Part shown: one piece after another, positions 34,530 to 43,370 of the stretch
Layout of the letters: every line of letters starts with the position of its first letter
How positions within the stretch are numbered: the stretch's first letter is position 1
From: Aureimonas sp. Leaf324
GTDB taxonomy: Bacteria > Pseudomonadota > Alphaproteobacteria > Rhizobiales > Rhizobiaceae
Direction: 5' to 3'
Length of the DNA: 64,000 nt
Assembly: GCF_001423245.1 (NCBI RefSeq)
Contig: NZ_LMOH01000001.1
Coordinates: 92,563-156,562 of the forward strand
Notes under the pieces: generated by a model
The model's input: the letters and a program-made list of their open reading frames with translations, nothing else
Told to the model about the DNA's origin: nothing
The model's database searches: none
Translations under genes and position numbers: made by a program

Positions 34530-36617
34530 ATGAGCGCGGCGACGAAACTGCTGGAAAACCGCTGGGACGATTCGCGCGCAGCCGCGATGAGCGAGCCCGA
34601 GCGTCTGCTCTACCGCTCCAACCTCCTCGGCTCCGACAAGCGCATCACCAACTACGGCGGCGGCAACACCTCTACCAAGGTCCAGCAGAAGGACCCGCTG
34701 ACCGGCGACGAGGTCACCGTGCTCTGGGTGAAGGGGTCGGGCGGCGACGTCGGCACGATGAAGCTCGACGGCTTCGCCACGCTGTACATGGACAAGCTGG
34801 AGCAGCTGCGATCGATCTATCGCGGCGTCGAGCAGGAGGACGCGATGGTCGGCCTTCTCAACCACTGCACCTTCGACCTCAATCCACGCGCCGCCTCGAT
34901 CGACACCTCGCTCCACGCCTATCTTCCCTACCGCCACGTCGACCACATGCACCCCGACGCGGTGATCGCGATCGCCGCGACCAGGCGCTCGCGCGAGCTG
35001 ACGCAGGAAATCTACGGCGACGAGATCGGCTGGCTCGGCTGGCGTCGTCCGGGCTTCGAGCTGGGGCTGGAACTGTCGCGCTTTGCCGCCGAGCATCCGA
35101 ACGCCAAGGGCGTCGTCCTCGAGAGCCATGGCCTCTTCACCTGGGGCGACACGGCGAAGGAATGCTACGAGACGACGCTTGATATCATCAACCGCGCCAT
35201 CGAATGGTTCGACGGCCAGCTCGCCGGCAAGACCGCGTTCGGCGGCGAGGCCAGGGCGCCGCTTGCGCCGGACGAGCGCCGCCGAATCGCGGCCCGGCTG
35301 ATGCCGGAAATTCGGGCGCGCATCGGCCAGGACGAGCGCAAGATCGGCCATTTCGACGACTCCGATGCGGTGCTGCAGTTCGTCGGATCGCATGATCTCG
35401 ACGCCTTGGCCGCGCTCGGCACCTCGTGCCCCGACCACTTCCTGCGCACCAAGATCCGGCCGCTGGTCCTACCGTTCGACGGCGACGTCGATGCGGTCGT
35501 TGCAGGTCTTGACGCCTCGATCGAGGCCTACCGCGACGGCTACCGCGCCTATTACGAGCGGTGCCGCCACGACAACAGCCCGGCGATTCGTGACCCGAAT
35601 GCCGTGATCTACCTCGTGCCCGGCGTCGGGATGATGTCGTTCGCCAAGGACAAGGCGACCGCGCGCATCGCCGCCGAGTTCTACGTCAACGCGATCAACG
35701 TGATGCGCGGCGCGTCCGGCGTCGACGTCTACCAGGGACTGGACGAGCAGGAAGCCTTCGATATCGAGTACTGGCTGCTCGAAGAGGCGAAGCTTCAGCG
35801 GATGCCGAAGCCGAAATCGCTCGCCGGGCGCGTCGCCTTCGTCACCGGCGGGGCGGGTGGCATCGGCCGCGCGACCGCCGAGCGGCTGCTGCGGGAAGGC
35901 GCCTGCGTGGTGCTGGCCGACATCGACGAGGGCGCGCTCGACGGCGCCAAGTCGGAGCTGTCGAAGAGCTTCGGCGCCGATCAGGTTCGCGGCGTCCTCG
36001 TCAACGTGACGGACGAGGCGGCGGTGGCCAAGGGCTTCGTCGATGCGGTCGCCGAGTTCGGCGGTCTCGACATCCTCGTCTCCAACGCCGGCATCGCGTC
36101 CGCCTCGCCGATCGAGGACACGACGCTGGAAGTCTGGAACCGCAACATCGACATTCTGGCGACCGGCTACTTCCTCGTGTCGCGCGAGGCCTTCCGCCTG
36201 TTCCGCCGTCAGAAGCTCGGCGGTGCCGTCGTGTTCATCGCATCGAAGAACGGTCTGGCGGCCTCGGCCGGCGCTTCGGCCTACTGCACCGCGAAGGCGG
36301 CCGAGATCCATCTCGCGCGCTGCCTGGCGCTGGAGGGCGCGGACGCCGGCATCCGCGTCAACACGGTCAACCCGGATGCGGTGCTGCGCGGATCGAAGAT
36401 CTGGAACGGCGAGTGGCGCGAGCAGCGGGCGGCCTCGTCCAAGATCGGCGAGGACCAGCTGGAGGAGCACTACCGCGCTCGCTCGTTGCTGAAGCGCTCG
36501 GTCTTTCCGGAGGACATCGCGGAAGCCGTCTACTTCCTCGCCAGCGACCTCTCCGCCAAGTCGACCGGCAACATCGTCAACGTCGACGCCGGCAACCAGA
36601 TTTCGTTCACGCGCTGA
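34530..36617 (+). CDS. rhaD: RhaD, bifunctional rhamnulose-phosphate aldolase/short-chain dehydrogenase
   Basis: 695-residue two-domain enzyme. Residues about 1-420 are a class II aldolase/adducin domain with the metal histidines in YRHVDHMHPDAV and LESHGLFTWG, cleaving the rhamnulose phosphate to dihydroxyacetone phosphate and L-lactaldehyde. From about residue 431 an SDR domain starts with GRVAFVTGGAGGIGRATAE, has SNAGIAS and the YCTAK catalytic pair, and would oxidise lactaldehyde to lactate. This fusion is typical of rhizobial rha loci. The start at 34530 follows AAGAGGTTGGCG; an upstream frame from 34425 lies in the operator. Confidence 0.92.
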   Translation: MSAATKLLENRWDDSRAAAMSEPERLLYRSNLLGSDKRITNYGGGNTSTKVQQKDPLTGDEVTVLWVKGSGGDVGTMKLDGFATLYMDKLEQLRSIYRGVEQEDAMVGLLNHCTFDLNPRAASIDTSLHAYLPYRHVDHMHPDAVIAIAATRRSRELTQEIYGDEIGWLGWRRPGFELGLELSRFAAEHPNAKGVVLESHGLFTWGDTAKECYETTLDIINRAIEWFDGQLAGKTAFGGEARAPLAPDERRRIAARLMPEIRARIGQDERKIGHFDDSDAVLQFVGSHDLDALAALGTSCPDHFLRTKIRPLVLPFDGDVDAVVAGLDASIEAYRDGYRAYYERCRHDNSPAIRDPNAVIYLVPGVGMMSFAKDKATARIAAEFYVNAINVMRGASGVDVYQGLDEQEAFDIEYWLLEEAKLQRMPKPKSLAGRVAFVTGGAGGIGRATAERLLREGACVVLADIDEGALDGAKSELSKSFGADQVRGVLVNVTDEAAVAKGFVDAVAEFGGLDILVSNAGIASASPIEDTTLEVWNRNIDILATGYFLVSREAFRLFRRQKLGGAVVFIASKNGLAASAGASAYCTAKAAEIHLARCLALEGADAGIRVNTVNPDAVLRGSKIWNGEWREQRAASSKIGEDQLEEHYRARSLLKRSVFPEDIAEAVYFLASDLSAKSTGNIVNVDAGNQISFTR

Positions 36618-36652
36618 CGCGTTCATCCATCCGGCCGCCGGGAGGGCAAGCC

Positions 36653-37942
36653 ATGAGAATCCACAAGGACGTCATCGAGGCGGCCAACGAGCGGCTGCGC
36701 GTCGATCACGAGGCGGACTACGCCGCGCTGGGGCAAAAGCTCGCGCGCCGCGGCGTGTCGATCGACGAGGTGACGCGCAAGGTTTCGACCTTCTCGGTCG
36801 CCGTCCCGTCCTGGGGCGTCGGCACGGGCGGCACGCGCTTCGCGCGCTTTCCCGGCGCCGGCGAGCCGCGCGGCATCTTCGAGAAGCTCGACGACTGCGC
36901 CGTCATCCACGATCTCGGCGGCGCGACGCCGGCGGTTTCGCTGCACTACCCCTGGGACAAGGCGGACCCGGCGGACCTGCGCGCCAAGGGCGAAGAACTC
37001 GGCCTCGCCTTCGACGCGATGAATTCGAACACGTTCCAGGATCAACCAGACGACCCGCGTCAGCCGCTCTCCTACAAGTTCGGTTCGCTCTCGCATGTCG
37101 ACGCGGCGGTTCGCGCGCAGGCGGTGGAACACAACCTCGAGACGGTCGAACTCGGTGCCGCCATCGGGTCGAAGGCGCTGACGGTGTGGGTCGGCGACGG
37201 CTCCAATTTCCCGGGCCAAAGCGATCTCGGGCGCTCCTTCGAGCGCTACCTCGAAGCCATGAAAGGCATCACCGGGCGGCTGCCCGACGACTGGCGCATC
37301 TTCTCCGAGCACAAGATGTACGAGCCGGCCTTCTACTCCACCGTGATGGCGGACTGGGGCACGAGCCTGATGACGGCGATGGAAATCGGACCGAAGGCCT
37401 TCTGCCTCGTCGACCTCGGGCACCACGCGCCGAACGTCAACATCGAGCAGATCGTCTCGCGGCTGATCCACGCCGGGAAGCTCGGCGGCTTCCATTTCAA
37501 CGATTCGAAATACGGCGACGACGACCTCGACGCCGGGTCGATCGATCCGTTCCGCCTGTTCCTCGTCTTCAACGAGCTGGTCGAGACCGGGGGGCGGCTC
37601 GACGCGCTCCACCCGTCCTACATGATCGACCAGTCGCACAACGTCACCGATCCGATCGAGAGCCTGATCCGCTCGGCAAGCGAGATCCGGCGTGCCTACG
37701 CGCAGGCGCTACTCGTCGACCGGGATGCGCTGCGCGGGCACCAGGACGAGAACGACGCCATGATGGCCTCCGAGACGCTGAAGGCCGGCTTCCGCCTCGA
37801 CGTCGAGCCGATCCTGGCGCGGGCTCGGCTCGATGCGGGCGGGGCTATCGATCCCGTCGCGGCCTTCCGGACGAGCGGCTATCGTGCCCGCGTCGCCGGT
37901 GAGCGTCCGGCCGCGCGGGCGTCTGGCGGCGGTATCGTCTGA
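36653..37942 (+). CDS. rhaI: L-rhamnose catabolism isomerase (RhaI, xylose-isomerase-like TIM barrel)
   Basis: 429-residue isomerase converting L-rhamnose to L-rhamnulose. It has the metal-binding segments of the family: HYPWDK, DAMNSNTFQDQ, FSEHKMYEPAFYSTVMADWG, LVDLGHHAPNVNIEQIVSRL and FHFNDSKYGDDDLDAGSIDP. This is the rhizobial-type isomerase, different from E. coli RhaA. It is 35 bp downstream of rhaD with GGGAGGGCAAGCC as ribosome site. The last 25 residues are Ala/Arg/Gly-rich. Confidence 0.92.
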   Translation: MRIHKDVIEAANERLRVDHEADYAALGQKLARRGVSIDEVTRKVSTFSVAVPSWGVGTGGTRFARFPGAGEPRGIFEKLDDCAVIHDLGGATPAVSLHYPWDKADPADLRAKGEELGLAFDAMNSNTFQDQPDDPRQPLSYKFGSLSHVDAAVRAQAVEHNLETVELGAAIGSKALTVWVGDGSNFPGQSDLGRSFERYLEAMKGITGRLPDDWRIFSEHKMYEPAFYSTVMADWGTSLMTAMEIGPKAFCLVDLGHHAPNVNIEQIVSRLIHAGKLGGFHFNDSKYGDDDLDAGSIDPFRLFLVFNELVETGGRLDALHPSYMIDQSHNVTDPIESLIRSASEIRRAYAQALLVDRDALRGHQDENDAMMASETLKAGFRLDVEPILARARLDAGGAIDPVAAFRTSGYRARVAGERPAARASGGGIV

Positions 37943-37953
37943 AGGAGCCACGC

Positions 37954-38508
37954 ATGACCAATCTCTATCGCACCGCCATCGAGGAACTGGCCCGCGTTGC
38001 GGACGCGATCGACGATGGCGCCGTCGACGAGGCCTGCCGGCGCATCGCCGAGGCGCGGCATGTCTGTGTCTATGCGGGAGGACGCGAAGGTCTGCAGGTG
38101 AAGGGCTTCGCCATGCGGCTCTTCCATCTCGGACGATCGGTCTCGGTTGTCGGCGACATGACGACCCCGGCGCTCGGACCGGGCGACCTCTTCTTCGTCG
38201 TCTGCGGGCCGGGCGAGATCTCGACGGCCGTCGCGCTGGTCGGGGTCGCCAAGGCGGCGGGGGCCGAGGTGGTCGTCGTGACCGCGCAGCCGCAAGGGCG
38301 GGTGCCGGGCATGGCCGATTACGTGCTCACTGTCCCGGCGCAGACCATGGCCGACGATCAGGGCGCCGCCGCGACCTCGGTCCTGCCGATGGGTTCGCTG
38401 TTCGAGGGCGCGCTGTTCGTGCTGTTCGAGGTCATGGTTTTGAAGCTCAAGACCCGCCTCGGCGTCAGCCCCGAGACCATGCGCGCCAACCACACGAACA
38501 TGGAATAG
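37954..38508 (+). CDS. SIS-domain protein, 6-phospho-3-hexuloisomerase (HxlB)-like with altered active-site motifs
   Basis: 184-residue SIS protein that fits the length and overall pattern of HxlB: VKGFAMRLFHLG, VVGDMTTPALGPGDL, a C-terminal MGSLFEGALFVLFEVMVLKLK and ETMRANHTNME. Two motifs that bind the phosphosugar differ: the GAGRSG loop reads AGGREG and the SGSGET loop reads CGPGEI. The enzyme may therefore use another substrate or not be an isomerase. It follows rhaI by 11 bp with AAGGAGCCACGC, so it is probably co-expressed with rhamnose genes. Its role there is unknown. Confidence 0.82.
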   Translation: MTNLYRTAIEELARVADAIDDGAVDEACRRIAEARHVCVYAGGREGLQVKGFAMRLFHLGRSVSVVGDMTTPALGPGDLFFVVCGPGEISTAVALVGVAKAAGAEVVVVTAQPQGRVPGMADYVLTVPAQTMADDQGAAATSVLPMGSLFEGALFVLFEVMVLKLKTRLGVSPETMRANHTNME

Positions 38509-38573
38509 CTTGGCGGAACCGCCGCTTGCCGCGTTCGGTTCTCCTGACGGAGGGAATCCACAGGGAGGTTTCG

Positions 38574-38894
38574 ATGCCAAGAGGCGACAAGTCGAAATAC
38601 ACCGACAAGCAGAAGCGCAAGGCGGAGCACATCGCCGAGGGCTACGAGGATCGCAGCGTTCCCGAGAAGGAAGCCGAGGCGCGGGCCTGGGCGACCGTCA
38701 ACAAGGACAGCGGCGGCGGCAACAAGAGCGGCTCGGGTCGAGGTCACGCGGAAACCCACGCGTCAGCCCGCAAGGGTGGCGAGAAGGGCGGAAAGGCGTC
38801 GGCCGCGCGCACAGCCGCCCAGCGGTCCGAATCGGCCAGGAAGGCGGCTGCCACTCGCAAGCGGAATGCCGAGGCGGCCGCGGCGCACGCTTGA
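38574..38894 (+). CDS. Small basic hydrophilic protein, plasmid-stabilisation/stress type
   Basis: 106-residue lysine/alanine-rich protein with the pattern KYTDKQKRKAEHIAEGYEDR, PEKEAEARAWATVNKDSGGG and NKSGSGRGHAETHASARKGG. Such proteins are commonly named plasmid stabilisation proteins or are seen as small stress-related, nucleic-acid-binding-like proteins, but their function is not established. CAGGGAGGTTTCG precedes the ATG at 38574. It is followed by a strong hairpin. Confidence 0.8.
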   Translation: MPRGDKSKYTDKQKRKAEHIAEGYEDRSVPEKEAEARAWATVNKDSGGGNKSGSGRGHAETHASARKGGEKGGKASAARTAAQRSESARKAAATRKRNAEAAAAHA

Positions 38895-38918
38895 CCCACC
38901 CGAATGTACGCTCAAAGC

Positions 38919-38954
38919 AAAGGGCGCTGGATCCAGGATCCAGCGCCCTTTCTT
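38919..38954. terminator. Bidirectional terminator
   Basis: AAAGGGCGCTGGATCC and GGATCCAGCGCCCTTT form a 16-bp perfect inverted repeat around one base, followed by CTT on the plus strand and flanked by AAAG on the other. It lies between the convergent small basic protein (stop 38894) and the repeat-rich secreted protein (stop at 38969), so it can end both messages. Confidence 0.8.
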
Positions 38955-38968
38955 GAAGCTGTGGTCGA

Positions 38969-39322
38969 TCAGTTCGTCTTGACGGTGTCGTCGCCGGCGC
39001 TCGTGCCCGGAACCGGAACGCTCGTGTCCTTCGGAACCGGCGTTGCGTCCGTCGGAACGACGACCGTGCTTGCGGCATCGGCCGGCATCGCCGAACCGAC
39101 ACCTGTCCCGTTGCCCGGCACCGGCACCTTGCTGGTGTTGGCATCGGTCGAGGCCGGCGGCGCGTCCTTCGTGGTGGTGACGGTGCTGGCCGCGCCGGCG
39201 GGCATGGCGGACTCTTCGCCCGCGCTCGTGCCCGGAACCGGGTTGGTCGTCTCGGAAGACTGGGCGAGAGCCCCGGTGGACAAGGCGGCCGTGGCGGCGA
39301 GGGCGAGGATCAGGCGGTTCAT
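38969..39322 (-). CDS. Small secreted Ala/Thr/Pro-rich repeat protein, unknown function
   Basis: 117 residues with a clear signal peptide, MNRLILALAATAALSTGALA, then about 97 residues without Cys and nearly without aromatics. The mature part is a tandem pattern: VPGTSAGEE, SAMPAGAASTV, VPGNGTGVG, SAMPADAASTV, VPGTSAGDD. The repeats read as alternating PGT/SAG and SAMPA-ASTV units. No family is recognised. It ends at the shared hairpin and has no operon partner. Low-complexity extracytoplasmic proteins of this sort may be surface or periplasmic spacers, but that is a guess. Confidence 0.75.
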   Translation of the reverse strand: MNRLILALAATAALSTGALAQSSETTNPVPGTSAGEESAMPAGAASTVTTTKDAPPASTDANTSKVPVPGNGTGVGSAMPADAASTVVVPTDATPVPKDTSVPVPGTSAGDDTVKTN

Positions 39323-39566
39323 GACATACTCCCCAAAAGACTTCGAACACACCGGACGCAGCGCTCCAGTCGCTGCACTCTTCGGCACCTCCCCAGAACT
39401 CACACGATCATGTTTGGTTCCCATCGCGCGAAACGAGGCGAGGGCATGCGACCGTGCGACCGTGCTGGCGCAGGAGTGCGGCCCTTGGACGAACGCACCG
39501 GCGCAGGCTATCGTCGCGCTGGAATCGCCGAAGGCCGACGAAGATGCGACCGGGCGGGAGGACGAA

Positions 39567-40709
39567 ATGAATGCTTTCGCGCTCGGTGCGGACCGGGAGG
39601 CGATTCGAGCCATGGCGCTCGAATTCGCCGCGGAAAGAATGGCGCCCCTCGCCGGCGCCTGGGACCGCGATCGGGAACTGCCCGTGGAGACGCTACGCGA
39701 GGCGGCGTCGCTGGGTATGGGCGCGATCTATGTCGACGAAGCGCAGGGCGGCTCGGGCCTCGGGCGCCTCGACGCGGCCGTGATCTTCGAGGCCCTGGCG
39801 ACCGGTTGCCCGAGCGTCGCGGCGTTCCTGTCGATCCACAACATGGCGACCTGGATGATCTCGCGCCACGCGGCGGCTCCGCTTCGCGAGGCATGGCTTC
39901 CGCGGCTTGCGAGCATGGAGGCGATCGCCGCCTACGCCCTGACCGAGCCTGATGCCGGCTCGGACGCCGGCTCGCTGCGCACCCGCGCGACCCGCAACGA
40001 CGAGGACTATCGGCTCGACGGCACGAAGCAGTTCATCTCGGGCGGCGGGATCGCCGATGCCTACGTCGTCATGGCGCGCACCGGCGGGGAGGGGCCGTCC
40101 GGCATTTCGGCCTTCCTCGTCCCGGGCGACGCGGCGGGGCTCACCTTCGGTGCCAACGAACAGAAGATGGGCTGGAACGCCCAGCCGACCCGCGCTCTCA
40201 TTTTCGAAGATTGCCGCATCCCGGCTGCCAATCGGCTCGGAGAGGAGGGGCAGGGTTTTGCGATCGCGATGGCCGGGCTCGACGGCGGGCGGCTGAACAT
40301 CGCGGCCTGCTCGCTCGGCGGCGCCTCGGTGGCCCTCGACAAGGCGGTCGCGTACATGAACGAGCGCCGCGCGTTCGGCAAACGGCTGGCCGAGCATCAG
40401 GCCCTGCGGTTCCGGATCGCGGACGCCGCGACCGATCTCGAGGTCGGCCGAAGCATCCTCTGGCGCGCCGCCGCCGCGCTGGATGCCGGCGACGCCGAAG
40501 CCACCACGCTCTGCGCGATGGCCAAGCGGGTCTGCACCGACAAGGGGTTCGCGATCGCCAATGAGGCGCTGCAGATGCACGGCGGCTACGGCTATCTCGC
40601 CGATTACGGGCTGGAGAAAATCGTACGCGACCTCCGGGTGCATCAGATCCTCGAGGGAACCAACGAGATCATGCGCGTGATCGTCGCGCGGCAGGTGCTG
40701 GGCCGCTGA
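39567..40709 (+). CDS. Acyl-CoA dehydrogenase (isobutyryl-CoA/short branched-chain type)
   Basis: 380-residue FAD enzyme of the acyl-CoA dehydrogenase family, probably oxidising isobutyryl-CoA. YALTEPDAGSDAGSL, TKQFISGGGIADAYVVMARTG, RRAFGKRLAEHQALRF and MHGGYGYLADYGLEKIVRDL are conserved; the catalytic Glu is in HQILEGTNEIMR. The next gene, 3-hydroxyisobutyrate dehydrogenase, supports valine catabolism. ATG 39567 has GGCGGGAGGACGAA upstream. Confidence 0.9.
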   Translation: MNAFALGADREAIRAMALEFAAERMAPLAGAWDRDRELPVETLREAASLGMGAIYVDEAQGGSGLGRLDAAVIFEALATGCPSVAAFLSIHNMATWMISRHAAAPLREAWLPRLASMEAIAAYALTEPDAGSDAGSLRTRATRNDEDYRLDGTKQFISGGGIADAYVVMARTGGEGPSGISAFLVPGDAAGLTFGANEQKMGWNAQPTRALIFEDCRIPAANRLGEEGQGFAIAMAGLDGGRLNIAACSLGGASVALDKAVAYMNERRAFGKRLAEHQALRFRIADAATDLEVGRSILWRAAAALDAGDAEATTLCAMAKRVCTDKGFAIANEALQMHGGYGYLADYGLEKIVRDLRVHQILEGTNEIMRVIVARQVLGR

Positions 40710-40752
40710 GGCCCCGCATCGGTCGTCGGCGTGTCAGCGGGAGGGAGCTATC

Positions 40753-41667
40753 ATGACGGGTCAACCGACCATCGCCTTCATCGGCCTCGGCAACATGGGG
40801 CGGCCGATGGTCTCGCGGCTCGTGGCCGCGGGCGCCATCGTGCGCGCGTTCGACGTCGTACCCGCTGCGCTGGACGCGGCGGCGAAGGCCGGTGTGCCGA
40901 CGGCTGCGACCATGGCCGAGGCGCTGCGCGGCGCGGACGTCCTGATCACCATGCTGCCTGCCGGGCAGCACGTCGTCGGCGTCTGCGTCGACGCCTATCC
41001 GCTCCTGCCGGCCGGCGCCCTTCATATCGACTGTTCGTCGATCGACATCGCCAGCGCGCGGGCCGTCCACGCCTACGCCGCCGAGCACGGCTTCCAGTGC
41101 GTTGATGCACCGGTCTCCGGCGGCACGGGCGGAGCCGAGGCCGGCACGCTGACCTTCATGCTGGGCGGGGAGGAGGCCGCGATCGAACGGGCGGGGCCGA
41201 TCCTGGAACCGATGGCCGGACGCATCGTCCATTGCGGCGAGCCGGGGACGGGTCAGGCCGCGAAGATCTGCAACAACATGATCCTCGGCATCTCGATGAT
41301 CGGGGTCTGCGAAGCCTTCACGCTGGCCGAGAGGCTCGGTCTTTCGCATCAGGCTCTCTTCGACGTCGCCTCGAAATCGTCGGGCCAATGCTGGTCGCTG
41401 ACGAGCTACTGTCCCGTGCCGGGCCCGGTTCCAACCTCGCCCGCCAACAACGATTACCGACCGGGTTTTGCGGCAGCGCTGATGGCGAAGGACCTCGGGC
41501 TTTCGCAGGCCGCGGCTGCGGGTGCCGATGTCGAGACGCCGATGGGCGCGCTGGCGCGTGCCCTCTACGATCGTTTCGTGGAGGAGGGAGGCGGCGGGCG
41601 CGACTTCTCCGGCATGATCGAATTCCTGCGCGGGATGACCGGCGCCGATCGGGAGACAGCGCGATGA
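40753..41667 (+). CDS. mmsB: 3-hydroxyisobutyrate dehydrogenase
   Basis: 304-residue beta-hydroxyacid dehydrogenase producing methylmalonate semialdehyde from 3-hydroxyisobutyrate in valine breakdown. Cofactor motif IAFIGLGNMGRPMVSRL, substrate motif VDAPVSGGTGGAEAGTL, and the catalytic lysine in GTGQAAKICNNMILG. The late segment LTSYCPVPGPVPTSPANNDY is typical of HIBADH proper rather than tartronate-semialdehyde reductase. GGGAGGGAGCTATC lies upstream. It overlaps the acyl-CoA synthetase gene as ATGA. Confidence 0.92.
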   Translation: MTGQPTIAFIGLGNMGRPMVSRLVAAGAIVRAFDVVPAALDAAAKAGVPTAATMAEALRGADVLITMLPAGQHVVGVCVDAYPLLPAGALHIDCSSIDIASARAVHAYAAEHGFQCVDAPVSGGTGGAEAGTLTFMLGGEEAAIERAGPILEPMAGRIVHCGEPGTGQAAKICNNMILGISMIGVCEAFTLAERLGLSHQALFDVASKSSGQCWSLTSYCPVPGPVPTSPANNDYRPGFAAALMAKDLGLSQAAAAGADVETPMGALARALYDRFVEEGGGGRDFSGMIEFLRGMTGADRETAR

Positions 41668-43355
41668 CGACGCTTCTGGAGGCGCGCGACTTTCTCCTTG
41701 CCCATCGCGATGATCTCGACGCCGCGCGCGCAGGGTTCCGCTGGCCGGAGCCCGAGAACTTCAACTGGGCGCTGGAATGGTTCGACGGCGTACTGGCTGC
41801 CGACCCGGCCATGCGCGACCGGCCCGCGCTGCGCATCGTCGACTGCGCGACGCAGACGGAGACGAGCATCAGCTTCGCCGAACTCTCGGAGCGCTCGAAC
41901 CGGCTCGCCAACACGTTGCGCGGACTGGGGCTGGAGCGAGGCGACCGGCTGCTCCTCCTCATGGGCAACGAGCCGCTTCTCTGGGAAGTGATGCTCGCAG
42001 CGTTCAAGCTCGGCGTCGTGGTGATCCCGGCAACGCTCCTCTTGACCGCCAGCGAACTGGCGGACCGGATCGCGCGCGGCGGCGTCAGGGCGGTCGTCAC
42101 GGAAGCCGGACAGTGCGAAAAGGTGGACGAGGCGGGCTTCACCGGGCTACGGCTCGTTTCAGGTGCGCCGGAACGAACCGGCTGGATGTCGCTCGACGAC
42201 CGCCAGACGGCGTCCGCGCGCTTCGAGCCGGACGGGGAAACGCGTGGCGACGACCCCTTGCTCCTCTACTTCACCTCGGGGACGACGGCGAAACCGAAAC
42301 TCGTGCTGCACACGCACCGGACCTACCCGATCGGCGCACTGACGACGATGTACTGGCTCGGGCTGCGGCCGGGCGACGTTCATCTCAACGTCTCGTCGCC
42401 GGGCTGGGCGAAGCACGCCTGGAGTTCGTTCTTCGCCCCCTGGAACGCGGGCGCCTGCGTCCTCATCATCAACCAGGCGCGCTTCGACGCGAAGGTGCTT
42501 CTCGCCGCGATCGCCAGGGTCGGGGCGACGACCCTCTGTGCACCCCCGACCGTCTGGCGCCACATCGTGCAGGAGGACCTGCGGAGCGTCCGGCACGCCT
42601 TGCGTGAGCTTTGCGCCGCCGGAGAGCCGCTCAATCCGGAAGTGATCGAGCAGGTGCGCGCCGCTTGGGGGCTTCGCATTCGCGACGGCTACGGCCAGAC
42701 CGAAACCACCGCGATGGTCGCGAACGCGCCGGGGCTCGAAACGACACCGGGTTCGATGGGACGGCCGCTTCCGGGATACGAGATCGAGATCCTCGACGCC
42801 GACGACCAGCCTTCGACGGAGGGGGAGGTCTGCGTTCGGCTCGGCGCGAAGCGCCCCGCCGGTCTCATGGCCGGATATCTTCGCGACGACGGGATGCTCT
42901 CGGGCGCGGATGGCGCGATCTACCGGACCGGAGACGTGGCGTTCCGGGATGATGCGGGAGGGCTGACCTTCGTCGGGCGTTCGGACGACGTCTTCAAGTC
43001 GTCGGACTACCGGATCAGCCCGTTCGAGCTCGAAAGCGTCCTGATCGAGCACGAGAGCGTCCGCGAGGCGGCGGTCGTGCCGCTGGCCGATCCGTTGCGG
43101 CTCGCCGTGCCCCGGGCATTCGTGGCGCTCGTCGATGGCGCGCGGGCGGATCTCGAAACGGCCCGGTCGATCCACGCCCATGCCGCCAAGCGGCTCGCGC
43201 CGTTCAAGCGCATCCGCGAACTCGTTATCGTCTCGGAGCTTCCGAAGACCGTCTCCGGCAAGATCCGCCGCGTCGAGTTGCGGCGCCGGGAGAGTGGCGA
43301 GATTTCGGACGACATGGTTCTTGCCCAGTTCACCGAGCGGCAACTTGCGGAGTAA
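41664..43355 (+). CDS. AMP-dependent acyl-CoA synthetase (medium/short-chain acyl type)
   Basis: 563-residue adenylate-forming ligase activating an organic acid to its CoA thioester. The P-loop-like motif is LLYFTSGTTAKPKLVLHTH near 195; the A5 motif is YGQTETTAMV; the hinge and A8/A10 lysine segments are FVGRSDDVFKSSDYRISPFE and LPKTVSGKIRRVELRR. The N terminus LEARDFLLAHRDDLDAAR with ENFNWALEWFD matches the acetyl-/medium-chain acyl-CoA synthetase subgroup. It is coupled to mmsB, so isobutyrate, propionate or another short branched acid is likely. Confidence 0.88.
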   Translation: MTTLLEARDFLLAHRDDLDAARAGFRWPEPENFNWALEWFDGVLAADPAMRDRPALRIVDCATQTETSISFAELSERSNRLANTLRGLGLERGDRLLLLMGNEPLLWEVMLAAFKLGVVVIPATLLLTASELADRIARGGVRAVVTEAGQCEKVDEAGFTGLRLVSGAPERTGWMSLDDRQTASARFEPDGETRGDDPLLLYFTSGTTAKPKLVLHTHRTYPIGALTTMYWLGLRPGDVHLNVSSPGWAKHAWSSFFAPWNAGACVLIINQARFDAKVLLAAIARVGATTLCAPPTVWRHIVQEDLRSVRHALRELCAAGEPLNPEVIEQVRAAWGLRIRDGYGQTETTAMVANAPGLETTPGSMGRPLPGYEIEILDADDQPSTEGEVCVRLGAKRPAGLMAGYLRDDGMLSGADGAIYRTGDVAFRDDAGGLTFVGRSDDVFKSSDYRISPFELESVLIEHESVREAAVVPLADPLRLAVPRAFVALVDGARADLETARSIHAHAAKRLAPFKRIRELVIVSELPKTVSGKIRRVELRRRESGEISDDMVLAQFTERQLAE

Positions 43356-43370
43356 CGCCGCAGCGGCCGC

